A program made the translations under genes and the position numbers. 64,000 bases of DNA from Bacillota bacterium (GTDB lineage Bacteria; Bacillota; Sulfobacillia; Sulfobacillales; Sulfobacillaceae). Every line of letters begins with the position of its first letter. Position 1 is the first letter of the stretch. The stretch lies in NCBI GenBank assembly GCA_021797515.1, contig JAJZZP010000127.1, positions 62,001 to 126,000 of the forward strand, given 5' to 3'. The notes beneath the pieces were generated by a model that saw nothing but the letters and a program-made list of their open reading frames with translations, searched no databases and was not told where the DNA came from. Of the stretch, positions 44,599 to 53,514 are shown one piece after another.

Positions 44599-45882
44599 AT
44601 GATTGAGAGCACCATGATGGATTTTCCGCTGGTACTGCCCCACATTTTGGAGCGGGCCCGACACTTGTTTGACAAGGTGGAGGCAGTTTCCGTCCAGCTG
44701 GGGCCGTCAATTACGAAACTTGGATAAATGGCTATGGCACCGAGTTCTCCTATCCGTCCATTGCGGAAACGGCGGCGGATGGCATGTGCTACACATCGGG
44801 AACGACCGGGAAACCTAAGGGAGTAGTATACTCTCACCGCGCCCTGATTCTGCAAGCACTGTCGGTGGGTCTAGGCGCAGTGTTGTCCATAACACCGCAA
44901 GACTCTGTGTGCCCTAGTGTTCCTATGTTTCATATCAACGCCTGGGGCATCCCGGTGCTGTCCGCCATGGTGGGCGCACGGTTGGTCTTCCCCGGGCCGT
45001 ATCTGGGACCCGTCCAGCTGTTGCAATTGTTTAGCGAAGAAAGAGTAACCAAAGCGGTGGGCATCCCCACTATTTGGATGAGTGAATTGCAGGAATATGA
45101 AAAGTCGCCTGGTGCCTGGGATCTTTCTTTGCTAAAAGAGATTGGTTCCGGCGGAGTTCCGGTACCGGAAGCACTAATTCAATCCTATGACTCCCATGGC
45201 ATACGCCTTCTGCAAGGATTCGGCATGACCGAAACAGCAGGCGTGGCGACGTTTTCGGTGTTACAAAACACTCTCACCAGCGAGTCCGTGCCCTCTCAAT
45301 ACAACTACCGGGCTAAAACTGGGATGCCTATCCCCTTGGCAGAAACTCGCATTGTGTCGCTGGACGATGACCCGGTGGTGTTGCCCCAAGACAACCAAGC
45401 CATTAGCGAACTCCAGGTCCGCGGTCCCTTTGTCGCCCGTTCCTACTATAACCGACCCGACACCAAAAGCAGTTGGACCGAGGATGGTTGGTTCCGTACC
45501 GGTGATGTGGCCGCCATAGACGGCAAAGGTTATGTCCGTCTCGTTGACCGCACCAAAGATTTGATAAAGTCAGGCGGAGAGTGGATTAGTTCAGTTGATT
45601 TGGAAAATGCGTTGATGGCGCATCCCGGGGTGAAAGAAGCGGCCGTGATTGGCGTGCCGCATCCTACGTGGCAGGAAGCGCCCAATTGCGGCCGTAGTGC
45701 TTAAAGACAACGCTCGTGTCTCTGGGTCCGAATTGTTGCAGTTTATCTCAGTCCGCTTCCCTAAATGGTGGTTGCCAGATCGTATCATATTCTTACCCGA
45801 GCTGCCTAAAACCAGCACTGGCAAATTTCTAAAGACAGCCTTGCGTGAGCAATTCGCCAATGGTCAGGCAGACGGCCAGTAA
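44599..45882 (+). pseudogene. Acyl-CoA synthetase pseudogene
   Basis: ATG 44599 (GGGGAGG upstream) starts FPLVLPHILERARHLFDKVE, as in medium/long-chain acyl-CoA synthetases. The text then jumps to a later part in another frame: ETWINGYGTEFSYPSIAE and the AMP-binding loop MCYTSGTTGKPKGVVYSHR. Roughly 130 residues are missing at about 44700. The frame continues well (FGMTETAGVATFSV; DGWFRTGDVAAIDGKG) until one extra base near 45670 shifts it; the C-terminal lysine region LPKTSTGKFLKTALRE is in the shifted frame. It was the third gene of the rightward operon. Confidence 0.85.
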
Positions 45883-45949
45883 ATCTCACAGTGTGGTGGG
45901 GACGGCCCCCGGGCCATTCCCACCACGATTATTGCGTTGTTGGCCGGTT

Positions 45950-47647
45950 TCACCGCTGCTCGAGTTGCAATGTTTTGGCAATCATTTCGCGTAAGACGCC
46001 TTTTTGAATTTTGCCTCCCGGGCCCAGCGGCATGGATTCCAAAACTTCCACCCGCTCCGGCCATTTAAACTTTGCTACCCCGCGATCACCGAGATATTGT
46101 TGGAAATCCGCTACTGTAGGATGTTCCCCTTCTTGGGGAATCACAAATGCACAGACCCGATCTCCCAATACCGGATCCGGCATCCCCACTACGGCCACGT
46201 CTCGCACTGCCGGATGGGAACTCAAATGGTCTTCAACTTCTTTGGGGAAGATATTTTGCCCACCGCGAAGAATCATGTCCTTCTTTCGTCCCACGACACG
46301 AAGATATCCCTCGTTGTCGTAGACGCCCAGATCTCCTGTGCGCTGGTAGCCATTCCATTTGCCGCCTGTCTCGGAATCGGTGTAGGTAGCTCGGCTTTCT
46401 TCCGGAGCCCCGAAATATCCGTGATGGATATTCCAAATAAGGATTTCCCCCACCTCTCCTGGCGGTAACCGGTTTCCTTGGATATCCACCACTGGCACAT
46501 CAAACCCCTCAAATGGCACGCCGGCAGCGCCCAGAAGATGTTCGCGGCTAATGCCAGGCAGAATCGGTCCCATACAGCCCCCCACTTCTGATGTGCCATA
46601 GACATTAAATGAGGGTATGCCCCGTCGGTACAGTTTTTCCAATACTTCTCCTGACATGGGAGCCCCCGAATAGCTCACCAGGCGCAAGCTCGACAAATCG
46701 AATGCGTCAAAATGGGAACTGGTCACCACGCGGGTAATTAGCGCCGGGTTCCACACCCAAATTGTAATGTGTTCTTGTTCCGTTAAACGGCACACTGTCT
46801 CTTCGTCAAAATCGGTTAGGTAGAAGCTCTTGCCGCCAGTGTATAGCGGGGTGTGGACCCCCCACAGCCGTCCGGAGCCGCCAGACAAGGGGCCAATCAA
46901 TAGCCGTGAGTCATAAAGGTTATGACCTGCCCGTTCAGCAATACAGACGCTGTGGACATGAAACCAATCTATCGTAGTGCGGCGAGAAATTTTCGGAACC
47001 CCTGTGGTGCCGGCAGTCGGCAACAATTCATGTACGGCCAACGGATCCCCCTTGAGATAGGCCAGATCCGAGTCCCGATAACGATCCCAGACTGCCTCGT
47101 CGAGCAACTCTGAAAAATTGTGGGTGCCCGCAGGAATTGGTTCTCCAGGTCGCGTCAGCACATAAATGGTCATACCAGGAAGGTTCGCGGCTCCCTCTCG
47201 GTACCAGTCGGCGAAAGTGCGTCCGTGCCACTCAGGTACAATAATAGCGACATCTGGTTGAAGTTTTTGAATCACGCCCAATGTTTCCGCACGGCCCAAA
47301 TCCACATTGAGTCCCGCATGCATCGCGCCAATTTTGGAAGTTACCAAGTCCAAATAAGTGCTCTCAATAGCGTTAGGCAGATGGGACAATACCATGGCTC
47401 CCTTACGAAGCCCCCGGTTCAATAAATTGAAAATAATGGTGTTGACGTCGTGAAAGGCATCATCCCATGTCTTTCGCCGCCAAACCGACGGATCAATACC
47501 GTAAAAGCTATCGACGAATGCCTCGCGAGTTCCATACAACGTAGCATTTTTCTTGAGCAAATCCCACTGAACCCAGTCAAAATGGCGACCTCCCAATTCT
47601 CGCGACCGTTGCACTTGATCGAACGTGAAGAGACTATCTCCTAGCAT
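45950..47647 (-). CDS. Acyl-CoA ligase (AMP-forming), AliA candidate
   Basis: 565 aa. The AMP-binding loop is LLPTAGTTGVPKISRRT, closer to the aryl-acid activators (DhbE/EntE type SGGTTGLPKLIPRT) than to fatty acyl-CoA synthetases. Later motifs: NVYGTSEVGG, YQRTGDLGVYDNEGYLRVVG, DMILRGGQNIFPKEVEDHL and the catalytic Lys in GPGGKIQKGVLRE. ATG 47647 follows GGGAGG by 6 nt; the frame is open to 47740. Fourth gene of the leftward ring-degradation operon; it should activate the free acid, plausibly cyclohexanecarboxylate or a related cyclic acid. Confidence 0.88.
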   Translation of the reverse strand: MLGDSLFTFDQVQRSRELGGRHFDWVQWDLLKKNATLYGTREAFVDSFYGIDPSVWRRKTWDDAFHDVNTIIFNLLNRGLRKGAMVLSHLPNAIESTYLDLVTSKIGAMHAGLNVDLGRAETLGVIQKLQPDVAIIVPEWHGRTFADWYREGAANLPGMTIYVLTRPGEPIPAGTHNFSELLDEAVWDRYRDSDLAYLKGDPLAVHELLPTAGTTGVPKISRRTTIDWFHVHSVCIAERAGHNLYDSRLLIGPLSGGSGRLWGVHTPLYTGGKSFYLTDFDEETVCRLTEQEHITIWVWNPALITRVVTSSHFDAFDLSSLRLVSYSGAPMSGEVLEKLYRRGIPSFNVYGTSEVGGCMGPILPGISREHLLGAAGVPFEGFDVPVVDIQGNRLPPGEVGEILIWNIHHGYFGAPEESRATYTDSETGGKWNGYQRTGDLGVYDNEGYLRVVGRKKDMILRGGQNIFPKEVEDHLSSHPAVRDVAVVGMPDPVLGDRVCAFVIPQEGEHPTVADFQQYLGDRGVAKFKWPERVEVLESMPLGPGGKIQKGVLREMIAKTLQLEQR

Positions 47648-47726
47648 AGTGAACCTCCCTCTTATTGTCCTCGGTTGAACAAGGTCTTGTTTTCTTCTCC
47701 AATAGAGGTAAGGATTCCTGCTAACC

Positions 47727-47756
47727 CCATTACAAATCACTAGTTCTTTGTAATGG
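47727..47756. repeat. 10-bp perfect inverted repeat between operon genes
   Basis: CCATTACAAA (47727-47736) and TTTGTAATGG (47747-47756) are perfect inverted arms with a 10-nt centre. It lies 10 nt after the acyl-CoA dehydrogenase stop. It may be an operator, an mRNA stem tuning expression of the ligase, or a weak terminator (no T-run). Confidence 0.5.
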
Positions 47757-47765
47757 CAACACCAG

Positions 47766-48899
47766 CTATCCCGGTCGTATCCCCGTCAGGTGTTGGGCCA
47801 CAATCAATTTTTGAATGTTCGCGGTGCCGTCTCCAATCTCTAATCCGATTACATCTCGTAGGCGTTGCTCCAGTGGCAGGTCTTTGGTATAACCGTATTG
47901 TCCATGCATAATGAGACAGTCATGAATGGTGTCTACTGCGACTCGCGGTGCTCGCCATTTGCAAATCGCGGATTCCGCCGCGTGAGGGAGGCCTTGATCT
48001 TGAAGCCATAATGCGCGATAACAATACCATCGCAGGAGTTCCAGATCCGCGTAGCGTTCGGCCAAAGTAAAACCCACCCCCTGAAATTCGGCCAAGGTCT
48101 TTCCAAATGCTTCACGCTCCTTGACGTAACTAATGGTCTCCTCTAATGACTCTAGTGCCGCCCCAATGCTTTGCAAACCAATTAAGACCCGACTCAGATC
48201 AAATCCTGTGAGCACCGACCTCAGTCCTTGACCGGGTAATCCCACCCTGTCTTCTTCCGTTATCATGATGTCATCAAAATATAAAGAGCCCCGGCCGATG
48301 GGCCGAGTGCCCATATCGTCAAATACTTTCCGGGAGACCCCTGGCTGCTGAAGTGATACAGCAAATAATGAAATACCTCCTGACTCCTTGGCTGCTACCA
48401 CTGCCCCATCGGCCACTGCAACCAAACTAATCCCGGACTTTTCTCCCCGCAAACGCAGATGGCCATTGCAATCTCGCGATGCTTCGGCCCGTATCCCACG
48501 GACATCGGAACCCGCCTCGGGTTCGGTCACGGCAATGGCCACTAGTTTCTCGCCCTTAAGCATGGGAATCAAAAATTCTTGACGCACCATAACGGTTGCG
48601 CCTCTAGACAGGATATCCCCGACCAAACTTCCGAGGATTATCCCATAGCCGATATTGAAGTCACCCCGAGAGATTTCTTCGGCAGCAATCCCTGCTGCCA
48701 CTGCCGTGGATCCAGATCCCCCATCCTTCTCTGGCAAAGCAACACCCAACACACCCAATTCACCCATTTTTCGCCAATACTCACGGGGAAATTCGTGGGT
48801 CTGATCCCAATGCCGATAATGAGGCTTTAGAGTATTTTTCGCAAACCCCCGCAACATTTCCCGCATTGTTTCCTGTTCTTTAGAGAAGGAAAACTCCAT
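47766..48899 (-). CDS. Acyl-CoA dehydrogenase, AliB candidate
   Basis: 377 aa FAD enzyme of standard length. N-terminal helices (FSFSKEQETMREMLRGFAKN), the FAD/substrate segment VAVTEPEAGSDVRGI, and the C-terminal MHGQYGYTKDLPLEQRLRDV are clear. At the place of the usual base YEGT...IQ it has EIGDGTANIQ, i.e. Asp instead of Glu. From memory, Asp here is reported for alicyclic (cyclohexane-carboxyl) acyl-CoA dehydrogenases. ATG 48899 follows GGGAGGGG by 9 nt. It lies between BadH-like and ligase genes in one leftward operon. Confidence 0.9.
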   Translation of the reverse strand: MEFSFSKEQETMREMLRGFAKNTLKPHYRHWDQTHEFPREYWRKMGELGVLGVALPEKDGGSGSTAVAAGIAAEEISRGDFNIGYGIILGSLVGDILSRGATVMVRQEFLIPMLKGEKLVAIAVTEPEAGSDVRGIRAEASRDCNGHLRLRGEKSGISLVAVADGAVVAAKESGGISLFAVSLQQPGVSRKVFDDMGTRPIGRGSLYFDDIMITEEDRVGLPGQGLRSVLTGFDLSRVLIGLQSIGAALESLEETISYVKEREAFGKTLAEFQGVGFTLAERYADLELLRWYCYRALWLQDQGLPHAAESAICKWRAPRVAVDTIHDCLIMHGQYGYTKDLPLEQRLRDVIGLEIGDGTANIQKLIVAQHLTGIRPG

Positions 48900-48920
48900 C
48901 GTAAACTACCCCTCCCAGGC

Positions 48921-49676
48921 CTACGCCATGGTAAGACCTCCACTGACGCTTAAAGTCTGTCCTGTCACATATGATGCTTCATCAGAAGCTAAATACACCA
49001 CGGCTCCAGCAATATCCCGTGGTTCTGCTAATCTGTGGAGTGGAATAGCCCTTGTCAAACTCTCCACCAACTTGGGATGGTCTTTCCCTATTTCCTCCAA
49101 CAACGGGGTGTCGGCTGGCCCAGGACTAACGCAATTCACCCGGATTCCATATCGTGCTGTTTCCCGGGCCAAGGTTTTGGTAAAAGCGATTACGCCACCT
49201 TTGGTGGCAGAGTATACCGCTTCTCCAGAGGATCCGACGCGTCCTGCATCCGACGCGATGTTAATGATAGTGCCGGATTTCTGTGATACCATCAGTGGCA
49301 ATACAGCTTTGGCACCATGAAGAGTCCCGTAAAGGTTAATGCGAATCACCGGATCCCACTCGTCAATGCTCATCTCCAGAAACGGTTTAACCTTATCCCA
49401 CCCAGCATTATTCACATAGACATCCACTTTTCCGTAACGGTCTCCTGCGGTGCCAACCAACTGCTCCACCGAGTTCCACTGTGTCACGTCACACAACAAG
49501 CCGATCGCGTTCCAGCCCTGTTGGTTTAACTGCTCCGCCGCACGCTGTGCTGCTTCCAAGTGTAGATCTGCCAATATTACTTGCGCTCCCTCTCGAGCGC
49601 AAGCTTCCCCGATACCAAACCCCAACCCCCGCGCACCACCTGTCACGATGACCACCTTATCCAGTAACCGTTCCAT
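48921..49676 (-). CDS. SDR dehydrogenase, BadH-like (2-hydroxycyclohexanecarboxyl-CoA)
   Basis: 251 aa. Rossmann motif VTGGARGLGFGIGEACAREG, NNAGWDKVKPF, catalytic Ser in NIASDAGRVGSSGEAVY and YxxxK in VYSATKGGV. These blocks (NNAGWD.KPF, SDA.RVGSSGEAVY, and the C-terminal TGQTLSVSGGLTM) match my memory of Rhodopseudomonas BadH closely, beyond general SDR similarity. It would oxidise 2-hydroxycyclohexane-1-carboxyl-CoA to the 2-keto form with NAD+. ATG follows GGAGGAG. The BadI-like gene precedes it by 31 nt. Confidence 0.85.
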   Translation of the reverse strand: MERLLDKVVIVTGGARGLGFGIGEACAREGAQVILADLHLEAAQRAAEQLNQQGWNAIGLLCDVTQWNSVEQLVGTAGDRYGKVDVYVNNAGWDKVKPFLEMSIDEWDPVIRINLYGTLHGAKAVLPLMVSQKSGTIINIASDAGRVGSSGEAVYSATKGGVIAFTKTLARETARYGIRVNCVSPGPADTPLLEEIGKDHPKLVESLTRAIPLHRLAEPRDIAGAVVYLASDEASYVTGQTLSVSGGLTMA

Positions 49677-49707
49677 GGAATCTCTCCTCCTCCAACAAAT
49701 GGTAGCT

Positions 49708-50499
49708 CTAGCGAAATCGGGTGAACTTGGGCCGGCGACGGTCTAAGAAGGCTTCTTTCCCTTCGAGTGCCTCATCAGTGTGATAATAAAGCGCCAGTGC
49801 GCTCATAGCCATGTCATCAATGCCCTTCACGGCAGCCGAGTCGGCATTGAATGACGCTTTTAACACCCGAAGTGCATAGGGGCTACGGTCCAGCAATTCT
49901 TTTGCCCAACGCATGGTTTCCACCATCAACTCAAAGGGTTCCACGACCTTGTTTACTAATCCCATTTGAAATGCCTCTTCCGCCGTATATTGACGGCAGA
50001 GGTACCACATTTCCCGCGCCCTCTTTTCCCCTACCACCCGAGCTAAATAGGCTGACCCATAACCTGCGTCAAAACTACCCACTTTTGGCCCCACTTGACC
50101 GAATTTAGCGGTGTTGGAAGCAATCGACAAGTCGCATAAGACATGAAGCACATGGCCCCCACCAATGGCATAGCCATTGACCGCGGCAATGATCGGTTTG
50201 GGAATATTGCGAATAACCTCGTGCAAATCTTGAATTCGAAGCCCTATACCCATGTCACGGCCGCGCTGACCACCATATCCTTCTTCACTGCGAATCTTTT
50301 GATCTCCCCCAACGCAAAACGCCCGATCCCCAGCGCCGGTTAGGATTACCACGCCCACCTCTTTATCATCCCATGCATCAATAAACGCATCAATTAATTC
50401 GTCAACCGTGCGGTCGCGAAACGCATTCAACACATCGGGCCGATTAATGGTGATGGTGCCAATTTCATCAGTTTTGTCGTAGATAATGTCCTGGAACAT
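49708..50499 (-). CDS. 2-ketocyclohexanecarboxyl-CoA hydrolase-like (BadI/MenB group)
   Basis: 263 aa crotonase-fold enzyme. Both catalytic Glu positions of hydratases are absent (YAIGGGHVLHVLCDL, KFGQVGPKVG); instead it has the MenB/BadI features CVGGDQKIRSEEGYG, GSFDAGYGSAYLARVVGEKR and MWYLCRQYTAEEAFQMGLVN. BadI opens the ring of 2-ketocyclohexanecarboxyl-CoA to pimelyl-CoA; MenB makes naphthoyl-CoA. Direct linkage to a BadH-like SDR and an acyl-CoA dehydrogenase, and no men genes, favours BadI. ATG 50499 lies 5 nt after GGGAGG; the frame reaches 50535. Confidence 0.85.
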   Translation of the reverse strand: MFQDIIYDKTDEIGTITINRPDVLNAFRDRTVDELIDAFIDAWDDKEVGVVILTGAGDRAFCVGGDQKIRSEEGYGGQRGRDMGIGLRIQDLHEVIRNIPKPIIAAVNGYAIGGGHVLHVLCDLSIASNTAKFGQVGPKVGSFDAGYGSAYLARVVGEKRAREMWYLCRQYTAEEAFQMGLVNKVVEPFELMVETMRWAKELLDRSPYALRVLKASFNADSAAVKGIDDMAMSALALYYHTDEALEGKEAFLDRRRPKFTRFR

Positions 50500-50534
50500 A
50501 GCGACCTCCCAATAATTAATTTGTTGGTAAGTCA

Positions 50535-50540
50535 ATTATA
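50535..50540 (-). promoter_or_regulatory. Candidate -10 box of the ring-degradation operon
   Basis: TATAAT on the minus strand, about 36 nt before the BadI-like ATG. No good -35 is visible, suggesting an activator-dependent promoter. The adjacent TTGGTAAGTCAA (50523-50534) has inverted TTG/CAA ends and could be an operator half-site pair. Confidence 0.4.
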
Positions 50541-50879
50541 CTGCAATGAGTAATCCATAGCCCATCCGGTCAAACCAGAGTACGAAATTCTTTTTTACGC
50601 CATTGGGAGCGAATCATAAATTTCTTACAGTGCCCGTTCGGTTTTGCTGCTGAATACGCATTGGGCAAATCTCGATATCTCAGGAAATTTATGTAGAATG
50701 AACAACAGCTATGCTGACACAATTATCGTTTCCTCTCTCCCCCAGATGACAGGGTCGCTTCTTTTCCACAGAACAGATGTTTCACTCAGAGGCGAGCGCA
50801 TGGTGATATCCGTAGCAGCACTGATCGAGTACACCCGCATATACGGTCCGCAAACTACGTGATGGACGGCGAATCGGCC

Positions 50880-51010
50880 AACAGCAAGCGGTGGCTATGG
50901 CCTGACGGAATTGCTCGACGTGTCAGGGCCAGTAGCCATGGTGGCGGCCGGATTATTGATTGGGAACGACGCTCCATGCACTGTACGTGAGGGTATCAGC
51001 ACCCATTACA
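50880..51010 (+). pseudogene. Fragment of CPA1 (NhaP-type) Na+/H+ antiporter
   Basis: One open stretch reads GGYGLTELLDVSGPVAMVAA followed by GLLIGND, a signature of the mid-membrane region of NhaP/CPA1 antiporters (family: hVSGPiAmVvAGLLIGN). Neighbouring frames have stops on both sides and no longer carry the rest of the protein. Confidence 0.6.
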
Positions 51011-51139
51011 TTCTTTGGAGGAATAACGGACGTTACCCTGATTCGAATACTCTTCCAACCGCCCGGCATGGTCTTGCCATCCCGTACGACGGTTAATCTC
51101 TTGGACCACAACAGCCATAATAATCCAATTCTACCATGG

Positions 51140-51475
51140 GAAATCCACGTTTTGTTGGCTGTGCCCCTGCAAAGTGTGGAGAACCGACTTCAAGCCGGTC
51201 AGCGGGCACAAGACGTCGTGGCTAGAATGGACCGCAAGTGATGTCGGTGGATGAAATGCTCCAGATTGCGCCACGCGTCATCGTCCGCCTGGAACAACCG
51301 TGGTCCGTCTCCGGCAAAGTGTTTCTCTCTGCCCCGCCCAGTATTGGCATCGCCATCTATCCCGATGATGGGGGCACTCCCGAGATCTTGCTAAAGCACG
51401 ATACATCACGATGTATCGTGCCAAAACTAAACATGGCAACGGGTACGCTCTATATCTCAGCCCTGGGTAACCTAT
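51140..51475 (+). pseudogene. Fragment of GGDEF diguanylate cyclase
   Basis: Frames here read RLQAGQRAQDVVARM (helix before the GGDEF site, which itself is lost), then IVRLEQPWSVSGKVFLSA, PSIGIAIYPDDGGTPEILLK and, after a frameshift inside the palindrome CACGATACATCACGATGTATCGTG-like region near 51400, MYRAKTKHGNGYALY. These are the C-terminal blocks of GGDEF domains. A deletion removed the active site. Confidence 0.7.
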
Positions 51476-51542
51476 GCCGACTGAACTGCGTTACTTCGGT
51501 TAAATAGGCTTTGAGACCCGAAAAGAGGCAGACGATAGTGCC

Positions 51543-53489
51543 ATGAAAAAAATATGGATGATATTGTCTTTAGCCGGTATTTTAGGAATAACCACGGGAT
51601 GCGGAGCAGCTCCCGCTCACGAGGGTGCGGCCCGGCACGCCATTCATAAAGTTTTGAACAAGGTGGCAAAGACGACTGCAAATCACCCGACCAATCGGGC
51701 GTTTATTACCTTAAACCCCCAGTCCGGTCGACCCGGAACCACGGTCACTGTTACCGGGTACATTCCCGCCGTGAAAGATCTTTCGGTTGCAAACCGCAAA
51801 AAACTGCCGCCTTTGGGCAATATCGGATTTGGGGGATTTGGCTCCGGGCTCATCATCAATGTCAGCACGATTACCTGGTCCTCAGAGCATCCGGGATATT
51901 TTACGGCCCAATTTCAGGTGCCTACTGAGCCGTGGCTCACGTCCCATGGCGAACATGCCCTAAAACCGGGTTCGTACCCGGTGGCCATTCAATGTTTTGG
52001 GCCGACTATTAAGGGATGTGCCTTAGGGCCGAGCCAGGCCAATGCCGGCTTCCACTTGGTGGGACCCATTTTACATCAAACCAGGCCTATATCATTGAGG
52101 ATGTCCCCCGACCGTGGTGATCCCGGCACCACGGTGCGGGTATCCGGCTGGGCCCCTTTGACGGAAATCATCGGGCGGCCATTTGGCTATCAATTGGTGT
52201 GGAATACGAATGGCAAGACCAGTAATTACGGTGGTTTGGGACAAGTTCAGCAGTCGTTCAATGGTGATATCTCGGGCACGTTTAAAGTGCCGGCAAGCGT
52301 GGCGCCATTGGGGTTTCTTCAACCCGGCCTCAATAGCGTGTCGCTTCAGTACATGTTTACCGCTCAACCGGGAACATCCTTGACGTTAGGCCAGGCTCGA
52401 TTTGACATCATAGCCCCCCGCACTTGGCAAAGAATCGGCAAGTTCCACCCCCTATATACCGCAACTAATCAGGCGGGATTCTCGTTTAGTCAACCCGGGC
52501 CCGTTGCGGTGAACGGTGGCACGGTAGCGGTTAGTACCATTCCAGGGGTGATTTGGCTTCAGAGCCATGGGGTGTGGCAGGCGATATCTCTGGCATCGGT
52601 AACGAGACTGGCGAGCCAGACCGGATATCCGGTAACCGTGTTGCGCTCGTCGCCGCCGTTGGTTTCTTCCATTACTTTGGATCCTGGATTTCCCAAGAGC
52701 CTGTTTTTGGCAGTAGAGGCGGTGTATCAACAGTATGGATCAGCGCCCCCGATGTACAACACCCCGTATTACACGACGAATTTGGGTAAGAGTTGGAAGC
52801 AGGTGCCTTTACCACCGGGATATACCGTGGGCCAATTTGGCGGATACCTCCAACGCGGACGTACCGTGGTCGCCTACTTCACTCATCGGAACCAATGGGC
52901 GACCGAGACCACCAACAATGGCGGTGAGTCATGGACGTCGTACGAAGCCTTGCCCGAACCCTCAACTGGCCCCTCGCTAAATTTCGGGCCCGTACCCAAT
53001 GGAAATTTCGGACAAATGGGCAGCGGACAGACGGAACAATTATTGCAGAAAAATGCCAAGGGCCAGTGGATTTCATCCACCAGCTTCACCAACCTAGAGG
53101 GTACCACCACATTGACTGCCCTATCGTCTCATGAAGCGTTGCTGCTTCAACCCAATAACCCATATCCAGTGCAATTAACCGAAAACGGAGGCGAGACATG
53201 GCAGTACATTGCATTGCCGCCGATTGCCGGTAGCCAAAACGGGTCCAGTTATCAGGCACTGAGGATGTTGGACAATGGAGATATACTGGCTCAGGTATCC
53301 TTGGCCAATGGACCGGGCTGGTTCGTACTTGCACCTGGCGCAAGCCAGTGGCAATCGGTGCCGACTACGGTGATTCCTCCAGAGACCTACAACGTAACGA
53401 TTGCTGGGGAGTCGGTGTGGTGGGTCGCTAACCAGGGCAGTGCCGCTACGCCGCCGACACTGATCGAGGTGAATCAAAGTCAACTTTAA
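51543..53489 (+). CDS. Large secreted lipoprotein with BNR/sortilin-like repeats
   Basis: 648 aa. Lipoprotein signal: MKKIWMILSLAGILGITTGC, acylated Cys at residue 20. Two Ig-like segments follow, each with an SPxxGxPGTTVxVxG-like motif (LNPQSGRPGTTVTVTGYIP; MSPDRGDPGTTVRVSGWAP). The C-terminal half has Asp-box/BNR-type repeats with GxxW: TTNLGKSWKQV, TNNGGESWTSYE, TENGGETWQYIAL, suggesting a beta-propeller. It is exposed at the membrane surface; the ligand or enzyme activity is not visible. Upstream and downstream regions are gene remnants, so it is probably monocistronic. Confidence 0.85.
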   Translation: MKKIWMILSLAGILGITTGCGAAPAHEGAARHAIHKVLNKVAKTTANHPTNRAFITLNPQSGRPGTTVTVTGYIPAVKDLSVANRKKLPPLGNIGFGGFGSGLIINVSTITWSSEHPGYFTAQFQVPTEPWLTSHGEHALKPGSYPVAIQCFGPTIKGCALGPSQANAGFHLVGPILHQTRPISLRMSPDRGDPGTTVRVSGWAPLTEIIGRPFGYQLVWNTNGKTSNYGGLGQVQQSFNGDISGTFKVPASVAPLGFLQPGLNSVSLQYMFTAQPGTSLTLGQARFDIIAPRTWQRIGKFHPLYTATNQAGFSFSQPGPVAVNGGTVAVSTIPGVIWLQSHGVWQAISLASVTRLASQTGYPVTVLRSSPPLVSSITLDPGFPKSLFLAVEAVYQQYGSAPPMYNTPYYTTNLGKSWKQVPLPPGYTVGQFGGYLQRGRTVVAYFTHRNQWATETTNNGGESWTSYEALPEPSTGPSLNFGPVPNGNFGQMGSGQTEQLLQKNAKGQWISSTSFTNLEGTTTLTALSSHEALLLQPNNPYPVQLTENGGETWQYIALPPIAGSQNGSSYQALRMLDNGDILAQVSLANGPGWFVLAPGASQWQSVPTTVIPPETYNVTIAGESVWWVANQGSAATPPTLIEVNQSQL

Positions 53490-53514
53490 CCCTCGCCATC
53501 TTCCCGGCAGCATT

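Larger units (their letters stand above)
50541..51542. other. Gene-remnant region before lipoprotein gene
   Basis: About 1 kb between the ring-degradation operon and the lipoprotein gene. It contains no intact gene but holds recognisable fragments of a Na+/H+ antiporter and a diguanylate cyclase, listed separately. The first 150 bp should contain upstream promoter elements of the leftward operon. Confidence 0.6.

Noticed and set aside
45649-45882. Separate 77-aa protein
   Set aside because: It is the frameshifted C-terminal end of the acyl-CoA synthetase pseudogene (GKFLKTALRE).
49708-50499. Calling this gene menB
   Set aside because: MenB and BadI share the same motifs, but no other menaquinone gene is near and the next gene is strongly BadH-like.
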